Shown piece by piece: positions 1 to 11,256 of a stretch of DNA of 64,000 bases. Origin of the DNA: Limonium bicolor. Its lineage: Eukaryota; Streptophyta; Magnoliopsida; Caryophyllales; Plumbaginaceae. Numbering within the stretch: the stretch's first letter is position 1; every line of letters starts with the position of its first letter. The notes below the pieces were generated by a model that worked only from the letters and a program-made list of their open reading frames with translations, was not told the DNA's origin and searched no databases. The position numbers and the translations under genes were made by a program. Where the stretch lies: positions 127,411,503 to 127,475,502 of the forward strand of contig CM041783.1 of assembly GCA_023374045.1 (NCBI GenBank), in the 5' to 3' direction.

Positions 1-198
1 TATTAAGTCTTGGTAGGCTCTTTGGGTCCTAACCAAGTTCACTCATAGCTTAGAGCATGTTTTTGCTCAAACTGTATCTTAGCGTTTTATTGCATTTACT
101 ATGGTTTAAACTGTTCACTGATGTTTCTAAGGCACTTTTTAGCCTTTATATAACATAGTTTGATATTTAAACCACATATCAAGGTTTGGGGTATTTCA
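1..198 (-). mobile_element. Tip of a minus-strand A-type LTR, cut by the window edge
   Basis: The reverse complement begins TGAAATACCCCAAACCTTG and matches the start of the family A LTR seen at 18994 and 28307, with moderate divergence. It ends exactly where family B sequence resumes. The next five bases, TTATA, are where uninterrupted B copies continue (10561 and 45900 regions), so TTATA at 199-203 is the likely target duplication; its partner lies off the window. Confidence 0.85.
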
Positions 199-900
199 TT
201 ATAGGAGTTCGTGCCACCTCGGCACTCCTCCGGGCTTTTCGTGCTTTAAGGGGCGTGCGTGAGCACTCCCGAGCGTTTTGCGTTTTTGACTAGATATAGC
301 CTAGGGACTATGTTTTTATAGTCATATAATGAGGGTATGACCATTTGTTTTGAGTTTTATAAGGTCATACAAGGTCATGCTTAATCGCATGTTTCTAAGG
401 CGTTTTACGTTCGTCTTGTCAAGATGTTTAGTGCGCATCTTTGACCTTTGATGAGTTATTATATCTTCATAATATATACAATAGGTGTAACATAAGTTGT
501 TACATTTATCTAATTGTGTATTTCAATTTATTGTAGCATTTATAGATGCTTAGGCATTCGTAAAGTATTTACGTTGCTCGTTTGTGTACACGTTGGTATT
601 GTTCTTTTCTTTGACGCTCTTTATATCGAGCTAGTTATGCAAGAAGTTTGGTCCTTGTTAATATTTGTACATGAACGTTTGTACGAATATGTTTAGTAAA
701 ATTACGCTAGTTAACGTTTATGGTAAAATGACTGTTTTTCGTGTTGTTTGCATGCGTGAGTTTGCATGCGCACGTGTAATTATTAATTCACGTAACGTTT
801 GCATGTATAGATTAGCATGTGTAACTAAAACGATCTATTTCTAGATCAATTCTCCATTATTTAATAATAAACAAGTATTAATTAGATTCGGGGTATTTCA
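199..900 (-). mobile_element. Family B LTR fragment (U3 end), left neighbour of internal region 1
   Basis: This segment is nearly identical to the right-hand ends of the complete B LTRs at 10557-11256 and 45900-46608. It ends TTCGGGGTATTTCA at 900, immediately before a minus-strand polypurine tract, so in element sense it is the start of a 3' LTR. The rest of this LTR was displaced by the A-type insertion at the window edge. Confidence 0.88.
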
Positions 901-936
901 ATCTACCCCCCTTAAAAAGGACTTCGCCCCGAAGTC
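901..936 (-). promoter_or_regulatory. Family B polypurine tract with upstream hairpin
   Basis: Read on the minus strand, a GACTTCG/CGAAGTC stem (920-936) is followed by TTTTTAAGGGGGGTAGAT and then the LTR start TGAAATACC. This is the usual plus-strand priming site of an LTR retrotransposon. The same hairpin and tract lie at 11257-11292 and 46609-46644. Confidence 0.85.
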
Positions 937-1084
937 TCATATCTAAGTTCAAATGGTTGGGGGAATCAAGTTCCGCTAAGCATCCACAACTCAATTCTAT
1001 TTTAGGGATCAAGTCCCAAGTTCCACTACTTCTCAGTTCGTTGTATATATTCAATCATAACATACAGTATAATGAGCATGAAAG

Positions 1085-1300
1085 GTCATCACCAAAACCA
1101 CTTAGTGCAGTGCAACGTAGTGCATGTACTTCATTCATAGCAGTGTAGCAAGGTACAGATCATGCAAACATGGAGTCATTCCAATATAGTATGACGTAGT
1201 ACACATAATTTCGTAGTGCCAAAGTAGCTTCAATATAGTGTAACATAGTACACATAATCCATTCATGCTAGTGTAACGTAGTACACATCATCAAGTAAGA
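1085..1300. repeat. Degenerate short repeats in the B internal region
   Basis: Variants of the roughly 20-bp phrase AGTGTAACGTAGTACACAT recur several times here. The same block is found in the other B copies near 11465-11655 and 46815-47000. Confidence 0.6.
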
Positions 1301-1398
1301 GTTCATAGAATCACAAAGTCATAGTGGTTCACATACAAATCACAGTGCAACAGTATAATGAAAGTGTACTTCCATGCTAAAATGCTAAAACGCGGTAG

Positions 1399-1420
1399 GC
1401 TCTCCCCCCCTAAAAAGAGG
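1399..1420 (-). other. Second polypurine-tract-like sequence, family B
   Basis: On the minus strand this reads CTTTTTAGGGGGGAGAGC, about 480 bp upstream (element sense) of the main tract at 901. Equivalent sites occur at 11757-11780 and 47109-47130. It is not followed by an LTR start, so it could serve as a second plus-strand initiation point. Confidence 0.5.
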
Positions 1421-4400
1421 GGTACGCCGCCGTACCCTAGACTATCACAACTTGTCTGGAAATAGTGAGCAATCTTCACTCTTATTTAAAACTTACGATT
1501 AGTTTAAAAGATAGCCTCTCGGCTGTAAGATTTTAGGTGGGTATGGCACATATTTTGGTTAAGATACGTGAAATACGTTGTGCATTTCCCTTGAGCTCAG
1601 TAGATAATTTTAACTGATGGGACCACCCGCTTCCGTTGCGCGACTCTGAATAAGTAATGTTCAATCATTTTGGAATAATCCTAAATGCGCTTCATAGGTG
1701 GTATATTTAAGTTTCTTTATGTTCACATGTAGGGTTGATGAGTTGTGTTCACCATTATTTTCGTTTGATTGTCAATGTTGATCTTGACTGGACTTTTGTC
1801 CGTTTACGGGGTATTGCCCCTAAGAATTCATGCATTCTCTGACATGTTTTATTTTGCATTATCATGCTTTTATATTTGAATCCCGTATGTATGGGTGAAG
1901 GTGATCTTCCATCTTGTTTGTTGTCAAATTATTTCATGTCTTGTCTAGACTGTCGGATTGATGTGCCGCGGTATGCCACCGCTCCTGATTATCTTGTTTC
2001 TTTGTAGCTGTTAGTTGCAGCATAGCTTGGTATTCTTCGTTGTATATCTTTTTACTGTACGTCGGCTTCCAATAATATTGTAAGGTTTGTCCATCCTGTG
2101 ATGTTCAGGCACATGTGATATCTTTCATTATCCTTTTTGAGCAAATCTACTACGAGGTTCTTCCTCTATGTGGCATATACTGTAATACAGTTCACCTTCC
2201 ATTTGATTTTTCGTCATTGAGTTCTTTTCCTGTGTTCTTCCCGCTAGTTGCCTTCGCATATGGGGTATCTTCTTGATATATATTATTACTTACTTGTCCA
2301 ATTTAGGATTACTCCTTGTCAAGTCCATAAGCTCTCGCACGTTTGGTTGAAGCATTCTTCTTCCATGGGTCCTTACCCGATTGGTTTACTATATAAATTC
2401 ATCATTGATAGTGGTAGCGTCCTGATAGTGGGGTTCATCATCTTTGTCGGTGTTGCTGATGCATTCAGTGGTTCAGTTGTTGTAAATAGTTGTAGTATTC
2501 TTGTTGGTCTTGACTTTGTCTTCTATTTGTCACCTCTTGTAGCTGTAATCGTCGGCCTTTGGGTCTTGAATAAATACTGGGTATATTAAAGTTCTTCTCT
2601 TTGACCTTCAGGTCATCATCCCGTGGTTCATTATTTGGGTTTACTGTTACCATATTCGGTTTTCATTTTCAATGTAATGTATGAGCTACGGTCGAGCCGT
2701 GCATCTTGTATATAATATATAAAGATTTCCTGTTTATATTGATTCACTAATTGTCGATATTACATACCCGGTCTTTATTGTCTGTTCATTAAGTATACCA
2801 TAGTAGGTTCCCGTTAGGGTTTCTAACAAGGTACATCTTTCTCACAATTCCAAAAGTTTCCACGGTTTATGAATTAACTCATGTGAGTATTAATATAATG
2901 TTTCTACTCTTTACATTTTACCAAGCTTATAGGTAGGTTCCCATTTAGTATACTGGGTTTGCATCCATAAATAAGGACATGAAAGTCTATCTTTCCCTTT
3001 AGATGGTAATATGGCCATATTTAGAAGGTAGTTTGAGAATACTCCTATTATAGGTAATTGTTTCTTGATCCCATATTTAATTTATTAACATGGTTCGTGG
3101 TATATTAACTGTTAGTATTTCCTTCACAGTTAAGTATTTTTCCGACATACGCTGAGTTGTTTTAGCTATTAAATCTCTTCAGGATAGCTTGGTTAATTTA
3201 ACTTTTAACTTACATCCTCACATCTAATATACTTTTTAGACAGATGTTAGATTAGATTTAAGAACAAATATTTACTTATCACAGAGATATTGGTGACCAC
3301 TTGTAGGGAGTCTCAGGAATCATTCAACCCTGTCGGGGTCAGCGTCAGTGTCGAACTATCCTTCCACTCCATTTTGTGTTTGGTTTTCCCTTGATCTGAC
3401 CAGGACCACGTCAAATATCAAACAACCACATAATTGCAAATTTCCAAATTTTATCTTATCAAGACTTTGTGACGTGGTGATTACAACATTCTTCCTTGAC
3501 TGTTATACAACTACTCTAGTAACTGTTGTAACTTACACTCGAAACTAGTGTATTCCTTAATCCCCAGAATTAAATTCCTTTGATCGAATCATCAAGCGGG
3601 GAAGCCAGTTTTTCTTCTTGGCATAAAAGATAAATTCTTATTAAACATCTAGACACATATTGTCTATTAATTATATTCAGCAATCATTCAACTCTAGGAC
3701 CCATCATACAACCAATAAATTCAGTTATGGACTTGGATACCTTGAGACATACTCTTCTCTTTAAAGGCTTTATCTAATATTTAACTCATCAGGGCTAGTT
3801 TATTGCATACACCTTGGTTATCACTGCTTGGAAAAAAGACAGGTATAGTTATTACTAAATCTGGAATAAGACTCTAAGAAAAGTTTTTATAACTCATTCT
3901 ACAGTTAAGGTTCCATAAAGTATTAATTCCTCCGCCTTAAAGCTTGGCCTTTTCTTGTTACATTTAAACTCCATGGATCTGGTGAATCATATGTTCAACC
4001 TAGGTTAAATATCTTTTAATATTAGTACCATTCCTAACTAGGCGTTCCCAGTTTGAATCCTACGGTTTGGTGACAAGACAATCAAAACATATGGTTCATT
4101 TCTATCTCTTAGAAATGTGGTTAATCCACCACTCAATGGCTTCCGAAAATAGGTCGCTAGGTGTATAAAATCGAGGATTTATAATCATAGAGATTGGTAT
4201 ATATCGTTAGGAAAGTTCACGTGTAAAATGATTGTTACAAGTCAAGGGGTATTCTCCCCCCCTTAAAAATTTAACTTCCACTCACCTTTGGTGTATATCC
4301 AGTTCAAACTATTAGTATAGCTTACACTCCTCCATAGGGAATTATTTGTTACTATGATCATATAAACAAAAATATATTACATTGGTGTTTAGCTTCCTTT

Positions 4401-5423
4401 GATTTTCTGAGCTCTTTACTGGTATCGACAAATCGAGCTGTCATAAAAGACATATGCTCATATAAATCCATAAGGATAGTATAGGACATGTGCCTCAAAA
4501 TAGGGTAGGTATATTTTATGATACTTATCCCTCTGAAATATATCAATACTCCTCAAAAGGTTTCAGATTTATAATCTCCCAGTCATAATATTTATATATA
4601 GCATTTAGTTTTACTACTTTGGTGGTTCTCCTGACTTCAAAATATTGGATTCCAAGTTATTCTCTTCTCACTGTTTATTAGGAGTCCAGCATTGTCACTG
4701 TAATGATACTAGCTGAGACCCTTGGTATTTGAGCATGTATTACATCCCGTGTTTACTTACGTTTGATGTTTTAGTTGTATAGTGAGATTTTGTTATGATT
4801 TTCTTGATATTATAATTGGTTATTTTTGTAGGACTATTCTGATAGTCATACTTCAAGGTCTCGCACGGTCTTCTCGCGAAGTTAATAAGGGATTGAAAGA
4901 TTTTCCCGTCCCGAACTGGGCAGCAAGCTCAGTGCCTGGGTATCCCATAAAATTCAGTGTTTTTCTCTTCCCGTGTGGGTCTTCGTTCTCTTTTGTTTGG
5001 TCTACTGAGCTAGCACTTGTTGTAGCAAGTGCGCCATGCGCGCAGGTCGGATCATCATGCAGTGTATGTCCATTGAGATATACTCTTATTCCACATCACT
5101 GTATACTTGGCAGTATTGTCAGCTTCTCTGGTTGTCATTGGTATAGCGTCACTGTTATTCGTCGTCAGCTCCCGTGTAAATGACAGTTGGCGTCATACGG
5201 TCTTCAACAATCCTTTTCGCCGGTTTAGGTAGTCTTAAGTATTTGTTTTAATGTATTCCTTTTCATGACATCTGCTTGTTATTTAGGCAGATCATAGTTT
5301 GTAGTTACTGTAAGTTTGAACAGTTATTAACGCCCTTTCGGCGACCAAGTAAAAACTGACTTTCTATTCCTCACTGTTCTATCACACACCCTGTATCCCA
5401 AGGCTAATTTCAGTTGTACTCAG

Positions 5424-5453
5424 ATCTCAGAGCGCAACTATGCTCTGATACCA
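5424..5453 (-). promoter_or_regulatory. Primer-binding site (initiator tRNA-Met), family B internal region 1
   Basis: The minus strand carries TGGTATCAGAGC (5442-5453), complementary to the 3' end of plant initiator tRNA-Met, five bases from the LTR end. The bases just downstream in element sense (5424-5433) form an imperfect inverted repeat with it. Confidence 0.9.
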
Positions 5454-6193
5454 CTTTTTGTAACACCCAACCCGAAATCCAATAACCTGAACGATGATAG
5501 CTCCCAAAGATAACTAGAAATGCAGCGGAAAATATATACATAACAACGGGTGGTGCTACAACGCCGCTAGTCACCCATGTGACTAACAAGGCTAACTCCA
5601 ATACAACTTACAAATGATGCGGTCTGAGCGCTGATACAACCTCTTAAAACAACAAAAGTCGATAATAAACATATAGTACCGTAAGATGACACCGGTGGTA
5701 ATACCCCTGTCTTAATTCTACCCCACCTACCCTCGGTCGGGCAATCTCTTCATTCTTCAGGTACCTGGAATTGTTTAGCCATGAAACGGCTCAGCAAAAT
5801 AATTTGTCGGTATGAAATCGTGCAGCCCACAAGCTACGGGCCACACAACTATTTTGTCGAATACATGCAATCATTTTTAAAGCTGTAAATAAACATCATA
5901 ACATAATCATAACAAGCATCCATACAAGGATAACAATGTCACACAGAACCAGGCGGCAGAAGGTCAAGTTAGATGTCCTGTATTTAATCATCAGTAGTCA
6001 GATCCTCACGATGGGACTAACATGTATATAAGAGTACTTCACAGCAGTGGAGGTATTGTGACCTCGTTACCTCCTTCGTGGAGTAAGATAGTCGGGTATG
6101 ATAAACCCTTAGACGAGATGGGACTCTCGTACATTAGGTGGGTAATTAGTCCCTCAGAAGATAACGTAGTTAACTCCTGCACTATGGAAAGGT

Positions 6194-6343
6194 GGGAATC
6201 GAACCCTCGAGAGGAATAAAGTCTTCCTCCCCCTCGAACTGTTGGGAATTGAACCCTCGAGAGGAATGAAGTCTTCCTCCCCCTTGAACTGTTGGGAATC
6301 GAACCCTCGAGAGGATAAAAGTCTTCCTCCCCACTTGTACTGT
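6194..6343 (-). repeat. Three tandem 50-bp repeats with tRNA B-box-like cores
   Basis: Three head-to-tail copies begin at 6194, 6244 and 6294. On the minus (element) strand each contains GGTTCGATTCCC or GGTTCAATTCCC next to CCTCTCGAG. The core equals the tRNA internal promoter B box. The block recurs at 34929-35081 and 41531-41683 with small indels. Confidence 0.75.
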
Positions 6344-7199
6344 TCCGTCGGGACGTAAATTGTATAGGAGACGACCTGTGACAGGTACAACTCCGGTAGC
6401 ATGCATGGCCAGCTCCAATTGGGCTCCTCGTTCTCGTATATAGAATTGTTAAATGTCACTCAAGGACAATGATCAAGAACACAATGTGTATTGTCGGTTG
6501 TCACGTTTAGGACAACGACGTTTGTTATAAAGTGAAGTTAGTGAGAAACTTGAGTACAAGTTCTCGGTATAATAAAGCGCAGGTATTTATTCCACTAGTA
6601 AGGTAGTGTTGTATGCGTGGGACATACACGTTACAGTTAGCAACATCACGCACATAGAATAACACAACAGTGCACAGAGTAATACAACATTTTACAACAC
6701 TTATCTTGGTCGTTATTTCAAACAACAGATAGCACACAAGCCGGTGTAATCCGGTAGAAAGCAGACTGCAAGAATTCCATACCGTTCACCGTAGACTGTA
6801 CTTGTTTAGTTCACGGTCAACGTCTGGTCAAACAATGTCCTAGAATAGGTTAATCTGAGAGTGTTAATTTATGTAATCTCGTATAATAATTTCATTGATT
6901 CATGAAACGATTTCATATTCGTTATTTCACGTGAGGTTTATTTCTTTATACTTAGGTAGTTTCTTTAACCTCTTTTCCTTATTATTATTTAAGGTATTTA
7001 TATATTTCCAAAACAGTAGTCCTAATTATAAGACTTATATTGTGTGTAATTTCCTTAATTACCCCATGATTGGATGTATAACTTATTTGTTATTCCTTTT
7101 GACTTATCTTTAAATCCTTTAATGTTTATAACTATATATTCATGTACCATTTATGTTACATGTTTTACCATTGTCCAAATGACATAGTAACTTATAATT

Positions 7200-8750
7200 T
7201 TATCAATGACATTTATTGGTCACATGTTAGTTAATTCTCCCCTTAACTTTATTTAAAAAAAATATACTATAGCTCCAAACATTATTTGGTGTTTCCACAT
7301 TAGATCCCTTATATTCTTTTCCTTTTGATTTACTTGGAAATCGAAAATATATATATTTCATACACATGTAATTTATGATACATATATATAATTGTCTAAA
7401 TAACATAACCACTTCATAAGTTCTCAAATTATTTTTACATGTCGCACATGGGCATATTTTTCCCATATCTTTTATTAATTATAAACTAACCCCAATAATA
7501 TTATTTCTTTTACAAGTAAATTACTTGTACTTGCATACCATATAGTTTTAATTTCATAAATCCTTAAATCATAATTTTTTCTAAATTTCTTAAATATCCA
7601 TATAGGACCTACAAATATTTTTAATCCCACAATTACATCATACTTTTCGGTTATTATGCTATAACCTCATTTATTTCATAAACTTTACTTTATACTCCAA
7701 AATACATTATAATACATAGTTTCATTTCCTTAATTAATTAATTCACTAAACCACCATTACAAATTCGGTAATTATTATTTGAACACCTTAACTTTTATAA
7801 TTCACCAATTAGCCACATTCATTTTCATCTCTGCCATGTAATTTCTCATAATTACATTTTTACCTCAAAACTATATAAAAGTTACATATTAACTTATAAA
7901 ATATAGTTTTAATATTTAATTTCCTTAATAACCAAGTGGACCCTTATTTTTCCACAAATTGTGAATTCGCCCCATATAAAATCTGGTTTTATATTTAAAC
8001 TCTTGTAAATTACATATTCACCCCAAAACTTTTATAAACTTAATATTTCATGTCATAAATCATTTTAACTCAAAGTTTTCGGTCAAACTTTGACCATAGT
8101 CCAATTTCATACTTAATATATTAATATACTCATAAACTTATATGAATCTCGGCTTTACACCAATCTTTCCATAAATTACAAAATAGTCCCAAGACTTTAT
8201 AATAGTTACTTAATAACTTATAAACTATAGTTTAAATATTTAATTCCTCAAAATTTCGGAAGTGAACTTTATATTCTCTTAATTATGGATTCGCCCATAT
8301 TCAACTCCAAACTTTCATAATAAGTTTTATAAATTACAAAATAGACCAAAACTTTATAAATTGTTATTTTAACACTTGTTTAAATTATCTAAAATTCATA
8401 AACTTAATTCCTAACCTTTATTATATCATATTTATTCCAAAGAGACCTTTTTCTCTCGCTTTTACCATATATACACCAAACTTTCCAAAATTTGCAATTT
8501 AGCCACATAACTTAATTAATTAGCCATTTAAGCACTAGTAAAATATTTTTAACTCTCCAAACTTTATAATATAAGTTTATATACATAAGTAGCTCATTAA
8601 AACATATTCTTCACTGAACCAATTCGGCCATAATTAATAAGATACCATATAGTATATAAAAGTAGATTTATATGTCAAAATAATTATACATAAATTCATA
8701 TGAGTCATATAACTCATGTAAAAATTATTGTAATGTCTTAGATTGATTCT
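7200..8750. other. Very AT-rich stretch inside the B LTR
   Basis: This stretch is dominated by A and T and has loosely repeated phrases such as CATAAATTACAAAATAG and CTTTATAA. It is present in both complete B LTRs (counterpart about 42560-44060). No coding potential or separate element boundary is visible. Confidence 0.6.
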
Positions 8751-11256
8751 TAACTCAAAATAGAGCATTTTTACCCTTGACCATTCGGTATGATTCAATG
8801 TTTATCCTAGGTAGATTTTGTGACACAAAAATGTGTCTTAAGGTAAATTTACCATGTATGTTATAGACTATGTTTTTGGCATATTGTACCATGTAGCTTC
8901 GGTTTTAAACACCTAGGAAGGTGTACATAATTTTTACACAATTTTTAAGAGCTTAAATAAGCTTAAAACAATAAAGGTTTACTTAGTAAACTTACTCCTA
9001 AATAAAGGTGGTTAAGTGCTTGAACTCTTCTTGAATCTCCAAGCATTCTCCAAAGGAATCTTGATGCTCCACTTCGGTTTTATGCAAGAGGTGAAGGTGT
9101 TTAGGAGTTAGATCTTTAACAAAGATCTTAAGTAGATTTGTAAGTAGTTTTTCAAGGATTTACCTTAAGCTTTTCTCCTTAGGATTTCGGCTCACTTAAG
9201 GTGGATGAAGAACAAACTTTCCTTCATGAAAATGAAGAAGAAAATAACCTTAGAAGAAGTAGAAATCGGTTGCACACAAAAATGTGCTTTAAGGATTTTC
9301 AAGCATGAAAAATACCTTAAGGTAACTTTGAGATGCTACTTGGATTAATGTTGATTTAGACAACCTCCTTGGAGTATATTTTGATGCCGAATTGCTATGG
9401 TTGTGCTAGGAAGAGTTTTACTTCAAGGCTTGACAAGAAATGCTAGGAAATTACCTTAAAGATGAAGATAAAAGTTAAATCTCCATTAATGGACTTAAGA
9501 GCTTCAAAGGAAGAAGATGAAAGGAGAAGAGAGGAGCCTTGCCAACCGGTTGCAATGCGTGAGGGAAATGAAATTGCAACCGTAAGTCTTAAGTCATGTT
9601 TGCTTGATTTTTGTTTTGTTAATTTTTAATGTCAATTGACTAGTCTTTTCATTAGTTTATTCCATAGGTTATTGGCTCAATAAATGCCCATGTTATATGC
9701 ATGTGTTCGGCCATGTGGTGTGACAAGGCAAGGTGGAAGAAAATAATGTGAGCTAGAAGACAAGGAAATTTAGGTAAGTTTTGTTCCTTTGATTTTTCTA
9801 TGTTATGCTTGTCTTCTTCTTCTCTTGTAGGTGGACGAATTCAAGGGAATATTGGAGCTTATCAATCGGCAATCAAGAGCCAAGGACAAGCAAGGAAGGT
9901 CACTTGAACTTTAAGAAATCAAAAAGGTGGAATAAGAATCTACTTTTTGCTTTTAGCATTTTGTTTTTGTTTAGCTAACATGGCCTTGTTTCCTTGCATA
10001 ATTTCGACAGCTTGGAGGTCAAATGAGACCTACATTCTTTGACATTAAGTATTATAGCACATGGGAAGGTGAGTCGCCATGTCTTATGCCTTTTATAAAT
10101 TTTTAATGTAAGTTTTATACTAGTTTTTGGACTGTAAATCGTCCCCTATAGAGCACCTTGTTTGACACTGCCTTTAATTGATTTAGAGGTTCAAAATAAC
10201 CCTATTTAAGATTCTTAATTCGTGGCATGTCAAAAACTACAAGGTAATTGCGTAAAACGCGTTTTAGTGACACCCGAAGGTGCGTTTTTGTGCTCTAAGG
10301 AAATTTTGGAAATAACTTGTCTTTATGAGTTCCAAGTGTTTATAAACACTTATTATAGTAAATAATCATATATTAAGATGTTACATTGAGTTATATGGGG
10401 TTACATCAACCCATGACATAATTTACGGGCCATCAGGACACTCCCGGGCAAAAAGGAGCGTTAAGAAATCCCCCTGAGGTTTTTGTTGAATTTTGAGAAA
10501 CCACTTCGTGTGTTCTCTTTAGGATGGTTAGTAATGATGTTAGGAACTCTAAGAATTAATTTTATAGGAGTTCGTGCCACCTCGGCACTCCTCCGGGCTT
10601 TTCATGCTTTAAGGGGCGTGCGTGAGCACTCCCGAGCGTTTTGCGTTTTTGACTAGATATAGCCTAGGGACTATGTTTGTATAGTCATATAATGAGGGTA
10701 TGACCATTTGGTTTGAGTTTTATAAGGTCATACAAGGTCATGCTTAATCGTATGTTTCTAAGGCGTTTTACAAACGTTCGTCTTGTCAAGATGTTTAGTG
10801 CGCATCTTTGACCTTTGATGAGTTATTATATCTTCATAATATATACAATAGGTGTAACATAAGTTGTTACATTTATCTAATTGTGTATTTCAATTTATTG
10901 TAGCATTTATAGATGCTTAGGCATTCGTAAAGTATTTACGTTGCTCGTTTGTGTACACGTTGGTATTGTTCTTTTCTTGTTGACGCTCTTTATATCGAGC
11001 TAGTTATGCAAGAAGTTTGGTCCTTGTTAATATTTGTACATGAACGTTTGTACGAATATGTTTAGTAAAATTACGCTAGTTAGCGTTTATGGTAAAACGA
11101 CTGTTTTTCGTGTCGTTTGCATGTGCACATGTAATAATATTAATTCACGTAACGTTTGCATGTATATATTAGCATGTGTAACTAAACGATCTGTTTCTAG
11201 ATCAATTCTCCATTATTTAATAATAAACAAGTATTAATTAGATTCGGGGTATTTCA

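Larger units (their letters stand above)
901..5458 (-). mobile_element. Family B internal region 1, non-coding (LARD-like)
   Basis: The region is bounded by a polypurine tract on the left and an initiator tRNA-Met primer site on the right, so it is the 4,558-bp internal domain of a minus-strand LTR element. I found no gag, protease, reverse transcriptase or integrase motif in any frame. Short open frames exist on both strands, the longest about 130 codons, but none resembles a known protein. The domain is shorter than its own 5.8-kb LTR, which fits a large non-autonomous derivative needing enzymes in trans. It shares the short motif GCAAGTGCGCCATG (5027-5040) with the reverse complement of a similar spot in the family A internal region (near 24420). 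Confidence 0.8.
5459..11256 (-). mobile_element. Complete family B LTR, 5.8 kb, shared in a tandem array
   Basis: One uninterrupted LTR of 5,798 bp starts TGTAACACCC beside a primer-binding site and ends GGGGTATTTCA beside a polypurine tract. Because one LTR is flanked by internal domains on both sides, it serves as the 5' LTR of internal region 1 and the 3' LTR of internal region 2, the expected product of unequal recombination. A second full copy at 40800-46608 is about 5,809 bp long and highly similar. Contents in + orientation: a conserved leader-like block (6724-6792), three 50-bp repeats (6194-6343), a very AT-rich stretch (about 7200-8750) and a U3-like part with GC-richer ends. No gene is seen. 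The length is unusual even for plant elements. Confidence 0.85.

Noticed and set aside
2368..2589. Open frame starting MGPYPIGLLYKF, repeated at 12724-13044 and 48078-48392
   Set aside because: It recurs only because the B internal region is repeated, runs antisense to the element, varies in length by small indels and has no recognisable domain.
6194..6343. Possible tRNA gene
   Set aside because: Only the B-box/T-arm part is present; no cloverleaf, acceptor stem or A box at correct spacing was found.
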